In this document: positions 37,601 through 44,595 of the stretch, one piece after another
Position numbering within the stretch: position 1 is the stretch's first letter
Layout: the number at the start of each line of letters is the position of its first letter
Source of the DNA: CAWGXZ01 sp963826695
Lineage (GTDB): Bacteria > Pseudomonadota > Gammaproteobacteria > Burkholderiales > Burkholderiaceae_C
NCBI GenBank assembly: GCA_963826695.1
Contig: CAWGXZ010000004.1
Span: forward strand, 1,302,001 to 1,366,000
DNA: 64,000 bases
Reading direction: 5' to 3'
Translations under genes and position numbers: made by a program
Notes under the pieces: model-generated
Told to the model about the DNA's origin: nothing
Databases searched by the model: none
The model's input: only the letters and a program-made list of their open reading frames with translations

Positions 37601-37605
37601 CTCAT
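7607..37605 (-). CDS. Giant LEPR-XLL/DUF4347 surface exoprotein, about 10,000 residues, frame broken by 17 indels
   Basis: Read N to C: LEPR-XLL-like motif (MEERILHSAD), two DUF4347 domains, a right-handed beta-helix, Ig/cadherin-like domains, three propellers nested in Ig-like domains, a duplicated unnamed 300-residue domain, 40 VCBS-like repeats, a dystroglycan/He_PIG-like domain, a Pro/Ala-rich linker, one hydrophobic segment and an acidic tail. No RTX nonapeptides occur. The ATG at 37605 is chosen because the LEPR-XLL region follows at once. Single-base indels, seen by comparing repeat units, lie near 28299, 17820, 17787, 17052, 16515, 16478, 16443, 15950, 15586, 14391, 13915, 11868, 11505 and 11388 (extra base) and 12746, 12459 and 12286 (missing base). 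Correcting them gives 29,988 bases, exactly 9,996 codons. Likely role: adhesin or matrix protein. Whether the breaks are real is uncertain. Confidence 0.85.
7770..7915 (-). other. C-terminal hydrophobic segment and acidic tail of the giant exoprotein
   Basis: Near the C-terminus a helix-like stretch (LRKLEEIQRLIEEQ) is followed by a hydrophobic segment (about SIALTTGLSVGYVIWLV, then GGLLLSSVLSAM). After that come a basic patch (TRSRGRDD), a run of acidic residues and about 45 residues to the stop. This looks like a membrane anchor with a short tail rather than a type I secretion signal. The topology cannot be decided from sequence alone. If the tail is cytoplasmic, it would sit beside the kinase encoded directly downstream. 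Confidence 0.6.
8605..23250 (-). repeat. Array of 40 tandem VCBS-like repeats, 366-bp unit
   Basis: I count 40 consecutive units of about 122 residues. Each begins with a TGxNDAPV-type boundary and contains GNLTDSGTIAFSDVDL, DVHLVSPTGTA, GGQLTWNYSVAASAVEYL and AAGQTKVESFTITL. The outer units (1-6 and 34-40 in protein order) are well diverged. The central block of about 27 units, roughly 11.4 to 21.0 kb, is nearly identical at the DNA level, and small variants (GVQ or ITAQ, TTRQ or TTKQ or LTRQ) are shuffled among units. This indicates recent array expansion and gene conversion. Sixteen of the gene's 17 indels fall in this block. VCBS-type repeats are common in bacterial adhesins as an extended beta-sandwich stalk. 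Confidence 0.92.
23915..24830 (-). other. Unnamed 300-residue domain of the giant exoprotein, copy 2
   Basis: A beta-rich segment starting SGVLWFATTDNGG, with internal landmarks LQFGDAGDVF, LHYVESRVVIG, NPGDLLVVF, TVFRPSRAGDYSSG, GTFLVAHEG, VQGVHLLTHATAFGD and TLLFDGSDLG. It aligns from end to end with the segment at 26140-27045, which is the earlier copy in protein order. I do not recognise the family. Its cadherin-like flanks mark it as an independent folding unit. Confidence 0.6.
26140..27045 (-). other. Unnamed 300-residue domain of the giant exoprotein, copy 1
   Basis: It starts SGTLWFSTAGASSGG and shares with the copy at 23915-24830 the landmarks QFGDAGDRY, RGLHYVQSGITIG, NAGDLLVVL, AVFRPTVAGNYSAG, GTFLVGHSTA, VQGLHLLAQPTAFND and TMLFRGSDLG. 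The two copies differ at many positions, so the duplication is old. Function is unknown. Confidence 0.6.
28680..29795 (-). repeat. Seven-blade propeller-like repeat cluster 3
   Basis: Seven repeats of about 50 residues, each with a VVVWxSxxQDG-type strand followed by GIYAQRF-like and NTxxxGDQ-like segments. The seven tryptophan strands are VVVWRS, VVAWVS, VVAWES, VVVWQG, VVAWQG, AIVWQG and VVAWTG. The cluster interrupts an Ig-like domain, which resumes with LAFSAGSGRGD. Seven blades of this length suggest a closed seven-bladed beta-propeller (inference). Confidence 0.65.
30610..31735 (-). repeat. Seven-blade propeller-like repeat cluster 2
   Basis: Same organisation as the other two clusters: tryptophan strands VVVWQS, AVVWQS, VVVWQS, VVAWQS, VIAWQG, VIAWQS and MAVWTS, each followed by a GIYAQRY-like strand. 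It lies between the halves of one Ig-like domain (LTLANSTG before, LVFSAGDGIDD after). Confidence 0.65.
32950..34115 (-). repeat. Seven-blade propeller-like repeat cluster 1
   Basis: The tryptophan strands are VVVWQS, VVAWQS, VIAWQS, VIVWAS, VVAWQS, AVGWAS and AAVWQS, about 50 residues apart. The host Ig-like domain is split between LSLTPLIGAEQ and VVFVAGDGLDD. It is clearly paralogous to clusters 2 and 3. Confidence 0.65.
35330..36490 (-). other. Right-handed beta-helix domain of the giant exoprotein
   Basis: After the DUF4347 pair, a segment of about 385 residues begins with a parallel beta-helix cap of the CSLREAI type (here NNSLRWAITQAR, then ADTIVLAAGTYSL). Stacked rungs of the form GGAIYQ, GGGVFS, GGALRT, GGGIYS and GGGLHA follow, each with a NNSA- or GNTA-like turn. 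It ends at DQRGLPRYRTADIGAFE, which closes choice-of-anchor-Q-type helices in other large exoproteins. Such folds often bind or cleave polysaccharide, but no catalytic residues could be assigned. Confidence 0.75.
36510..37470 (-). other. Tandem DUF4347 domains at the N-terminus of the giant exoprotein
   Basis: Two copies of the same domain. The second (36510-37020) has VHLVSHGGDGYVQLG and then LLLYGCDVA; the first (37130-37455) has LHLVPHGGNEGLQLG but RLHAEGDAA where the cysteine motif should be. A His-Gly motif after one hydrophobic strand and a Cys after the next is the arrangement used by clan CD (caspase-like) peptidases. I infer, without proof, that the second copy may be catalytic or autoprocessing and the first a pseudo-copy. 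Confidence 0.7.
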
Positions 37606-37699
37606 CGTGCGGCGTGTTGCGGAGGGAAGGAGGCCGGCCTGGCGGCGTCGGCCCGGGGCAAGGCTGCTGAGGCACCGCCAGCGCTTGTCGGTGCCAGAA

Positions 37700-38030
37700 C
37701 GGGGGCGACCGCGCCGATCCGCCGAGAAGGGCGGCGAACGACAGCCGTCGCTGCGACGCTCCCTGCCGGCGCAGCAGCAGCGCCGGGTTCGCGGCACCTC
37801 CAAGTTCCTCGCGCTGCTGCGCCGGGCGCCAGGCCCGGCGCAGGGCTTCGCCGAGCTGCAGGCGGGTGCCGACGGCCCGCAGCTTGGCGAAGCTTGGAAT
37901 CCATCGAGCGAGCATAGACCGATGCCCCGAAGTGGAAAGCATCGAATAGCTCGGAAAAAGCCGGCTTTCTGCGCGTCCCGGGTCGCCTTGCCCGGCCGCG
38001 CGACCGGCACGCTGGAAGTCGGGCCGGTGC
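37700..38030 (-). pseudogene. Remnant of the 3' end of a second secA-like gene
   Basis: In one minus-strand frame this reads GRAAGQGDPGRAES, then YSMLSTSGHRSMLARWIPS, and later LLLRRQGASQRRLSFAALL. The intact SecA-like protein encoded at 39545-41542 ends with GRAARHGDPGSAES, TYSTLSGHRGGPMLGAWI and LLLRQHQESQRRLSFAGRL. DNA similarity is also direct, for example AAAAGCCGGCTTTCTGCGC (about 37956) against AAAAGCCAGCTTTCTGCGC (about 39783). A stop lies just upstream in frame and the ATPase core is missing, so this is a fragment. It ends about 100 bases before the giant gene starts. Confidence 0.8.
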
Positions 38031-38399
38031 GGTCACGCCCCCGGCGTCGAGCCCGGGCAGCGTGCCGGGGGCGTCGCGAACGCGTGACGGAATCGCCTGC
38101 GACGGGTCGGGATGGCGCGGGAAGCCGAGGGCGCCGACCGCGAACGTGACGGCGGCCGACCGCAGCGGAGCGAAGGCCGGCCGAGTGCGAGATCGACCCG
38201 CAACGGTTTCCAGCGAACGATCGAAAAACGTTTCCATGGCTGCGCGGTGGGTCGGTCGGCCAGGGCGGCCCGCGAAGCGGCTATTGTCCGCGGCGGGAGG
38301 TCGGCCGAAGCCGCGGGAGCGATCATCGGCGCGGCGATGGCCGCATCGCAAGCGGTATCGCCAACGGCGAGCATGCATCGACAAGGGCCGCCCGATCAG

Positions 38400-38603
38400 G
38401 CTGCCTTCCGCCGCACGCCCGGCACTGCGGTCGAGCCGCCGCGCGGCCACGGGCAGCGTGGATGCGGTCGGACCGACAGCGACGAAATCGGCTGAATGGA
38501 GGATGCGGTCCTCCGTTGCCTCGACTACCGGCCGCGCCGCGCCGCGGCTCGCGCAGTGCGTGCCCGCCGATGCGCCAGACGGCGGCTGCTTACGCCAGCC
38601 GGC
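38400..38603 (-). pseudogene. Remnant of the N-terminus of a second LEPR-XLL exoprotein gene
   Basis: The frame directly after the stop of the adaptor gene encodes RPVVEATEDRILHSADFV. This matches RPVVETMEERILHSADFV at the start of the giant exoprotein. There is no ATG in the preceding in-frame sequence, and after about 20 more residues the similarity to the giant protein is lost. The following stretch, 38031-38399, holds nothing I recognise. It may be the decayed start of a second exoprotein, or one end of a duplication that also left the secA-like fragment downstream. Confidence 0.75.
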
Positions 38604-39530
38604 TCAGATCGGCGCCGGCGGGCGCGCCACGGCGGTGCCGACCGACTGCGCGGGCGTCATCGGCCGCACGGCGCCCGAGCGCGGCGCCACCGGGCTGCTC
38701 GCGGCGGGGCTGGCCGCCGACGCCGGCCGGGCTGCTGCGAGCGCCGGCAGGTCGGCCTTGCAGCGCAGCCCCGCCGGCAGCTCGTCATTGGGATTGGGCA
38801 GCGTCAGGCGGACGCGAAAGGTGTTGCTCGCCGCGTCCATCACCCGGTCGATGTGCATCACCCGGGCGACGACAGGCTGCACGCCCGGCAGCTCGGGCCG
38901 CACGGTGATGCTGTCGCCGAGCTTGACGCTGCCGTACTGCAGCGTCGAGACCATCAGCTCGACGCGCAGCGGATTGATCACCGCCACCCGCATCAGCGGC
39001 TTTTCCTCGACGCGCTCGCCGAGATTGACATAGCGCTCGACCACCACGCCGGCAAACGGACTGCGCACGACGCGCAGGCCGAGCTGGGCTTCGGCCACGC
39101 GCTGTTCGCCCTCCCACACCTTTTGCTGGCCGCGCGCCTGGTTCAGCTTCTGCAGCGCCAGTTCCTGCTCGGCGGTGGCCTGCTCGAGCGCCTGCTCCGA
39201 AATGAACTTGCTGGCGACCAGTTGCTCGGCGCGACTCACCTTCTGCCGGGCCAGCTCGAGGCTGGCCTGCGAGGCGCGGATGTCGGCGTCCATGCGCGCG
39301 CGGACCCCGGCCACGTTGGCGTTGGCCGACTCGACCGCCGAACGCAGGCTGACGACCGCCTGCCCGGCCGCAATGCGGTCGCCACGCTCGACATGCAGGC
39401 GTTCGACGATGCCGACCACCGGGGCGCCGAGCTCGGCGACCCGGTCGGGCTCGATCAGGCAGCCTGCCGGCTTGGCCGTCGCCGGCGCTGGCGCAGCGGC
39501 AGCGGGGCCGCAGGCCAGCCAAAGCGCCAC
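38604..39530 (-). CDS. HlyD/RND-type periplasmic adaptor protein
   Basis: About 308 residues. It has the membrane-fusion-protein order: a first biotinyl-lipoyl half (GAPVVGIVERLHVERGDRI), a long alpha-helical hairpin (SANANVAGVRARMDADI to KVWEGEQRVAEAQL), the second lipoyl half (SPFAGVVVERYVNLGERV) and a beta-barrel (PLRVELMVSTLQYGSVKLGD, VMHIDRVMDAASNTFRVRL). The start is uncertain: no ATG is in frame near the secA-like stop, and GTG at 39530 (followed by ALWLACGPAAAA, a possible signal sequence) is the best choice. The frame stays open further upstream. The helical hairpin implies a partner in the outer membrane or cell envelope. No RND pump or ABC transporter is adjacent. Confidence 0.85.
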   Translation of the reverse strand: MALWLACGPAAAAPAPATAKPAGCLIEPDRVAELGAPVVGIVERLHVERGDRIAAGQAVVSLRSAVESANANVAGVRARMDADIRASQASLELARQKVSRAEQLVASKFISEQALEQATAEQELALQKLNQARGQQKVWEGEQRVAEAQLGLRVVRSPFAGVVVERYVNLGERVEEKPLMRVAVINPLRVELMVSTLQYGSVKLGDSITVRPELPGVQPVVARVMHIDRVMDAASNTFRVRLTLPNPNDELPAGLRCKADLPALAAARPASAASPAASSPVAPRSGAVRPMTPAQSVGTAVARPPAPI

Positions 39531-39544
39531 CGCGGCGCCGCCGA

Positions 39545-41542
39545 TCAGTCCAGCCGGCCCGCGAACGACAGACGGCGTTGCGACTCCTGGTGCTGACGCA
39601 GCAACAAGGCGCGCACCGCGGCGCGGCGGCGCTCCTCGCGCCACTGCGTCCAGCGCACGACCCCGCGCAGCACGATCGAACGATGCAGGCGGACGCCCGC
39701 ATCCCCCAGGAAGGCAGATCTTCGAATCCATGCGCCGAGCATAGGGCCGCCGCGGTGCCCCGAAAGCGTTGAATAAGTCTTTAAAAGCCAGCTTTCTGCG
39801 CTGCCAGGGTCGCCGTGCCGTGCCGCGCGACCGGCCAGCTGGCGATCCAGGCGGCGCGACGGGTTGTGCTGCAGCGACAGCACATGCAGCCCGCCGGCCT
39901 CGCGCGCCGCGTCGTCGAGCGCAATGTCGGTGCCGCGCCCGGCCATCCGCGTGGCCACGGTGATGCGCCCGGCGTGGCCGGCCTGGGCGACGATTTCGGC
40001 TTCGTTCGTGTCCTGCAGCGCGTTCAGCACCCGGTGGGCAACGCCGGCGCGCTGCAGGACCTCGCCGAACGCGTGCGAATCGCCGACGCTGTCGGTGCCG
40101 ACCAGCACCGGCCGGCCGGCGGCCTGCAGCGCACGCACCCGCGCGCACGCCGCCGCCAGCCGGGCGGGCTCGTCGGCAAAAAGGCACGGCGGCAGATCGA
40201 CCCGCCGCCCGGGCCGGTTCAGCGGCACCTGGACCACCGTCGCGCCGTAGACCCGGCGCAGTTCGGCGCGCGCTTCGCGCAGCGTGCCGCTGATGCCGCC
40301 GAGCCGCCAGTAGCGCCGAAAGAAGCGCTGGAAGGTGATTTGCGTCAGGGTCTCGGTTTCCGGCGACGGCGGCAGCCCCTCCTTCATTTCGACGATGGTT
40401 TGCAGCCCGCGCGACCAGACGCGGCCCGCCGCGGTGCGGCCGGTGACCTCGTCGAGCAGTTCGACCCGGTCGTCGCGCACCAGGTAGTGGGTGTCGCGAT
40501 GAAACAGATGCAGCCCGGCCAGCGCCGTGGCCATCACTTCGCGGCGCCAGCGCGAGCGGCGCCATGGCCCGCCGAGGCGCCCGGTCGACTCGGCAAGCCG
40601 TGCGTCGCCGGCAGCGGTCAGCTCGACACGGCGTTCGGCGCCCTGCAGCACGAAGTCCGCCTCCGCCTGCAAGGTCCGGGCAACGGCGAGCGCCTGCCAG
40701 AGGAACGCACGGCGCGCGGCATGCGGCGCCGCCCGCGACAGGATCAGCGGTACCTCGGCCTCGTCGAGCAGGATGCTGTCGGCTTCGTCGAGCAGCGCCA
40801 TGCACAGCCCGCGCATGGCCGGTGCAGGTGCTGCCGAGCCACCGCCCAGCCCCGCGGCTGCGCGCTCGACATCGTGCAGCGGGCCGACGGCGAGCCGGTC
40901 GCGCAGGTAGTCGAAGGCCAGTTCCTTGGCGGTGGCGTAGACGATGTCGCGCCGGTAGGTGGCGCGCTTGGCGTCGGGCGGCTGGTCGGGCGCCAGGTGC
41001 GCGCTCGTCAGCCCGAGCGCGGCGTAGAACGGTGCCAGCTGCCCGGCATCGCGCCCGGCGAGGTAGTCGTTGGCGGTGATCACATGCACCGGCATGCCGG
41101 CCAGGGCAGCGACTGCCGCGGCCAGGGCGATGGCCAGCGTCTTGCCTTCGCCGGTGGCCATTTCGGCCATCCGGTTGTCGAGCAGCGCCGCGGCAGCGAA
41201 CAGCTGGGTCGCATACGGCTGCTGGCCGAGCGTCGCCGCGGCTGTCGCGGCGACGGCGCCGAGCGCCCCGGCGAGCGACTCGCCCCGCAGGCCGTCGCGG
41301 CGCAATCCGGCCGCCAGTGCGGACAAGGCCGCCGGTTTCGCCGCCGGGGCGAGCGCCTGCCAGGCGGCAACCTGGCCGGCTGCCGCCGCAGCGACGCGCC
41401 GGCAGCCGGCGGCGCCACCGCGCCAGCCGGCGGCCCGCGGCGGCGGGTTGTCGCTGTCGTCGCGCTCGGGGCAGGCGCCCCAGACCGGCCCGGGAACGGG
41501 CAGGGCACGGGCGATCGGCAGTGAATGGAGCGTCGTCGTCAT
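39545..41542 (-). CDS. Short SecA-like ATPase, probable dedicated export motor
   Basis: About 665 residues, against roughly 900 for housekeeping SecA. It keeps the DEAD-like motor motifs: Walker A MATGEGKT (residues 128-135), ITANDYLAGRDA, AKELAFDYLRD, Walker B LLDEADSILLDEAEVPLI (about 250-267), a preprotein-crosslinking region (YLVRDDRVELLDEVTGR), VLVGTDSVGDS, TVATRMAGRGTDIAL and the arginine-finger region RRLDRQLAGRAARHGDPGS. It lacks the long C-terminal scaffold, the usual wing region and the zinc-binding SecB tail. The ATG at 41542 lies 19 bases after the protease-fusion gene. Its position between an M50-HlyD fusion and an adaptor, upstream of a giant exoprotein, suggests a specialised second SecA. 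Which channel it drives is unknown. Confidence 0.9.
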   Translation of the reverse strand: MTTTLHSLPIARALPVPGPVWGACPERDDSDNPPPRAAGWRGGAAGCRRVAAAAAGQVAAWQALAPAAKPAALSALAAGLRRDGLRGESLAGALGAVAATAAATLGQQPYATQLFAAAALLDNRMAEMATGEGKTLAIALAAAVAALAGMPVHVITANDYLAGRDAGQLAPFYAALGLTSAHLAPDQPPDAKRATYRRDIVYATAKELAFDYLRDRLAVGPLHDVERAAAGLGGGSAAPAPAMRGLCMALLDEADSILLDEAEVPLILSRAAPHAARRAFLWQALAVARTLQAEADFVLQGAERRVELTAAGDARLAESTGRLGGPWRRSRWRREVMATALAGLHLFHRDTHYLVRDDRVELLDEVTGRTAAGRVWSRGLQTIVEMKEGLPPSPETETLTQITFQRFFRRYWRLGGISGTLREARAELRRVYGATVVQVPLNRPGRRVDLPPCLFADEPARLAAACARVRALQAAGRPVLVGTDSVGDSHAFGEVLQRAGVAHRVLNALQDTNEAEIVAQAGHAGRITVATRMAGRGTDIALDDAAREAGGLHVLSLQHNPSRRLDRQLAGRAARHGDPGSAESWLLKTYSTLSGHRGGPMLGAWIRRSAFLGDAGVRLHRSIVLRGVVRWTQWREERRRAAVRALLLRQHQESQRRLSFAGRLD

Positions 41543-41561
41543 CGCGCAGAGGGCCGGCGAC

Positions 41562-43742
41562 TCAGAACTGCGGATTGAAGCGCTGCGCCGCCTGGCGCTG
41601 CAGCCAGCGCGCGAACTGCAGCGCAAGCGGCGCGCGCCCCTGGTCGAAGCGCACCCAGGCGCGAACGCCGATGCGCTCGCCGGCGCTGTTGCCGCTGGCG
41701 GGGCCCGTGGCTTCGAGTCGTCGGGAGGCGCTGCCCGAATCGACCAGCTGCACGTCGAGCAGCACCACCGGCCGCAGCGTTCGCAGGTCGTCGGGGTCCT
41801 GCGGATCGGTGGCCACGTCGCCGCCGTGGCGCTCGCTGAGCGCGGCATTCGGCAGCGTCGGCACCGCGCCGACGCTGTCGCGCAGCAGCCGTGCCGACCA
41901 GGTGCCCGAAGGCGTGTCGGCGAGCCGCACGCTGATGCGCTGCAGCCGCTCGCGCAGGTCGCTGGCGCGGTCTTCGGGCAGGGCGACGCGCACCGTCGGC
42001 GGTTCTCCCGTCAGCACCTGGCCGAGCAGTTGCCCGCGGGCTATATACCGGTCGGTCAGGTCGGCAGTGGCCGGCAGCGCAAGGCGGCCTGCCACCTGGG
42101 CACGCACCGCCAAACCCGCCAGCTTCTCGTTGCGCTGCGCGAGTTCGGACTGCGCCGCGTCGAGCTCGGTGCGCGTCTTCGCAGCGGCGGCGGGGTCGAT
42201 CGACAGCGCCTGGAAGAGCTCGCTTTCCAGCGCCGAGACGCGTGCCAGCTGCCGGCTGTGGTCCGACTGCAGCTGCGGATTGAGCAGCTGCACGATCAGC
42301 TCGCCGGCCTGGACGCGGTCGCCGTCGCGGCGGTGCAGCGTGCCGACGAAGCCGGCGCTCTCGGCGCGAACCTGCGCCCGGTCGGCCGGCCAGACAACGC
42401 CGCGCGCGAGCTGGTAATGCGGCATCGGCAGCGCCAGCACGCCGATGAGCAGCGCGCCGGCGAGGCCGCCCGCCAGCCGCAGCCGCGCGCCGGCACGGCG
42501 CTGCGCCTGCGCCGAGCGCGCGAGCTGGCCGATCAGCGCCCACACCGGCCGCAGCACCAGCAACGCCGCGAGCGCCACCGCTGCCACCGCCCCGAGCACC
42601 AGCGAAACATGTCCGAGCCAGAGCACCGCCGCCGCCGTGATGACGAGGCTGTAAAGCCATGAAAGCGGCGCATAGGCGACCAGCCAGCCTCGCTCGCCGG
42701 CCGCCAGCGGCATCGGCTCGGCATCGGGCAGCCGCAGCAGCCGCCGGCGCAGCCAGTCGAGCCACCAGGCGCGGCTGCGCGGCCCGAGGTTCGGCAACTC
42801 GAGCCAGTCGGTGGCGATGTAGTAGCCGTCGAGCCGCTGCAGCGGATTGGCATTGAAGAGCAGCGTCGACAGCGTCGTCACCACCAGCGTCACGAAGGCG
42901 ACATCGCGCGCCAGGCCCGGCTCGAGCCACAACCAGAGCGGCAGGGCCACCGCCGCGATCGCCAGTTCGGCCATGATCCCCGCAGCGCTGACCGCAATAC
43001 GGTGGCGTGGCTCGGCAAAGCTGGAGGCCGCCGACGCGTTCACATAGGGCACCGGCAGTCCCATCATCAGCGTGATGCCGGCGTCGTGGACGTGGCCGCC
43101 CCAGCGCCGCACCGCCAGGCCGTGCGACAGCTCGTGCACCAGCTTGATCGGGATGTAGAGCAGGACGGCCAGCAACGCATAGCGCGGCGTCGCCATCCAG
43201 CGCGCGGCATGGTCCCAGAGCGCCGGCGCGTGCTGCACGCCGAGCACCAGCAGCCCGGCGAGGCCGCCCAGCCAGAGCACGAACGAAGTCCGCGAGTAAA
43301 GCAACTGCTGCAACGGTCGCAGCCGTTCGAGCACCCGGGCCGGGTTGCCGAGCCGCAGCCGCCAGGCAATCGGATTGAAGCGCGGCTGGGGCCGCGACTT
43401 GTCGAGATGCGGCAGCAGGGTGGCGAAGTCGGCCGGACGGTCGAAGTCGAGCAACGCGGCCTCGCGCAGCCGCACCAGCAGGTCGATCACCTCGTCCTGC
43501 GTCGCCGGCTCGTCGTCGAGCGCCTGCAACGCATCCCAGACCTGCTGCACGCTCAACCGGCCGTCGAAGCGCCCGGCCACCGCATACGCGCTGCGGTTCA
43601 GCCGGACGCTTCGGCCGGTGATGTCGTCGGCCAGAACGAACCAGGTTTCCCCGCGCAGCGCCTGCCGCCGCAGCCGCACATGCGGCGAAAGGCGCGGCTT
43701 GAGCGACGCAACGCGGTACCAGTGATCGCTGTGGACAGCCAT
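41562..43742 (-). CDS. PqqD-like domain, M50 site-2-type protease and HlyD adaptor fusion
   Basis: A 726-residue membrane protein. Residues 15-100 resemble PqqD-like or RiPP-recognition domains (DDITGRSVRLNRSAY, then a winged-helix-like stretch). A multi-helix membrane domain carries the M50 metalloprotease motifs HELSH (203-207) and NPLQRLDG (299-306). After a last membrane helix (about 430-448) comes a HlyD-like part: lipoyl half VRAESAGFVGTLHRRDGDRV, a coiled hairpin, the second half VAGRLALP, and a beta-barrel with PEDRASDLRERLQ. PqqD-like domains elsewhere bind leader peptides. I infer that here the domain could bind the LEPR-XLL leader. It is the first gene of the run with the SecA-like ATPase and the adaptor. 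Confidence 0.88.
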   Translation of the reverse strand: MAVHSDHWYRVASLKPRLSPHVRLRRQALRGETWFVLADDITGRSVRLNRSAYAVAGRFDGRLSVQQVWDALQALDDEPATQDEVIDLLVRLREAALLDFDRPADFATLLPHLDKSRPQPRFNPIAWRLRLGNPARVLERLRPLQQLLYSRTSFVLWLGGLAGLLVLGVQHAPALWDHAARWMATPRYALLAVLLYIPIKLVHELSHGLAVRRWGGHVHDAGITLMMGLPVPYVNASAASSFAEPRHRIAVSAAGIMAELAIAAVALPLWLWLEPGLARDVAFVTLVVTTLSTLLFNANPLQRLDGYYIATDWLELPNLGPRSRAWWLDWLRRRLLRLPDAEPMPLAAGERGWLVAYAPLSWLYSLVITAAAVLWLGHVSLVLGAVAAVALAALLVLRPVWALIGQLARSAQAQRRAGARLRLAGGLAGALLIGVLALPMPHYQLARGVVWPADRAQVRAESAGFVGTLHRRDGDRVQAGELIVQLLNPQLQSDHSRQLARVSALESELFQALSIDPAAAAKTRTELDAAQSELAQRNEKLAGLAVRAQVAGRLALPATADLTDRYIARGQLLGQVLTGEPPTVRVALPEDRASDLRERLQRISVRLADTPSGTWSARLLRDSVGAVPTLPNAALSERHGGDVATDPQDPDDLRTLRPVVLLDVQLVDSGSASRRLEATGPASGNSAGERIGVRAWVRFDQGRAPLALQFARWLQRQAAQRFNPQF

Positions 43743-43831
43743 GTCAGTGGCTCAGCGCGATGGACGAGCCACGACGCCCGAAGCCGGGTGGCTGCGTTGT
43801 TGCGGTGTGTGCACGACTTGCCGGAAACGGC

Positions 43832-44595
43832 GCGGGCTCGTGCCGAGCGGGTGCTGTGCGACGCTCGTGTCCCCCGAGCCGGGCTCCGCCCGTCTCTCCT
43901 CCTTTACCTCGCTCTGCACAACACCCACTCGGCCCGATCCAGCAGCGCTCAGGTTGTCGGCCAGGCCCCGAGCGGTGCCTGGCCGCGGGCAGTGGGTGGG
44001 TGGCGCAGTGAAGTAAAGGAGGAGGACCCGGCCAGCGGCCGGGTCCGGGGGACATGAACGGAGCTGCCCACCCGCTGGCCGCGGCACGCTCGGGGCTTCG
44101 CAGGAAAAACGGCGGGAATCGTAACGACGACCAACAGACGTCCAGCGCGACAAATGAGCGATGGTTTCATGGGGCGGCCTTCGTGGACGCTAACCAACGA
44201 ACGACCACCACAGCGGGCTCGTGCCGAGCGGGTGCTGTGCGACGCTCGTGTCCCCCGAGCCGGGCTCCGCCCGTCTCTCCTCCTTTACCTCGCTCTGCAC
44301 AACACCCACTCGGCCCGATCCAGCAGCGCTCAGGTTGTCGGGCGCAGGCCACGAGCGGTGACAGGCCGCGGGCAGTGGGTGGGTGGCGCAGTGAAGTAAA
44401 GGAGGAGGACCCGGCCAACGGCAGGGTCCGGGGGACATGAACGGAGCTACCCACCCGCTGGCCGCGGCACGCTCGGGCCTTCGCAGGGAAAACGGCGCGG
44501 ACTCCGAACGACGACCAACAGCCGTCCAGCGCGACGAATGAGCCGATGGTTTCATGGGGCGCCCATCGTGGTCACTAACCAACGAACGACCACCA
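43832..44595. repeat. 381-bp tandem duplication, each copy with an imperfect inverted repeat
   Basis: The segments 43832-44212 and 44213-44595 are about 90 percent identical direct copies. Inside each, an arm starting TGTCCCCCGAGCCGGGCTC and including CTCCTCCTTTAC (43868-43930; 44249-44311) pairs imperfectly with a downstream arm that includes GTAAAGGAGGAGGA and ends CCGGGGGACA (43991-44054; 44374-44437), about 60 bases apart. The outer copy contains the last codons of the GAF-HlyD gene, so the duplication copied that gene's 3' end with the intergenic DNA. The many short open frames here follow from the repeat. It may be a transcription terminator or leader hairpin, or a small palindromic element. 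This fills the whole gene gap 43743-44574 apart from about 90 bases. Confidence 0.85.

Noticed and set aside
38031..38450. Open frame of 282 codons starting at GTG 38450
   Set aside because: It joins the LEPR-XLL fragment to unrelated arginine-rich sequence and then runs through the secA-like fragment in the wrong frame; it is a chance reading of decayed DNA.
43741..44582. Cluster of short overlapping open frames on both strands
   Set aside because: They repeat with the 381-bp duplication in several frames at once, which shows they come from repeated non-coding DNA.
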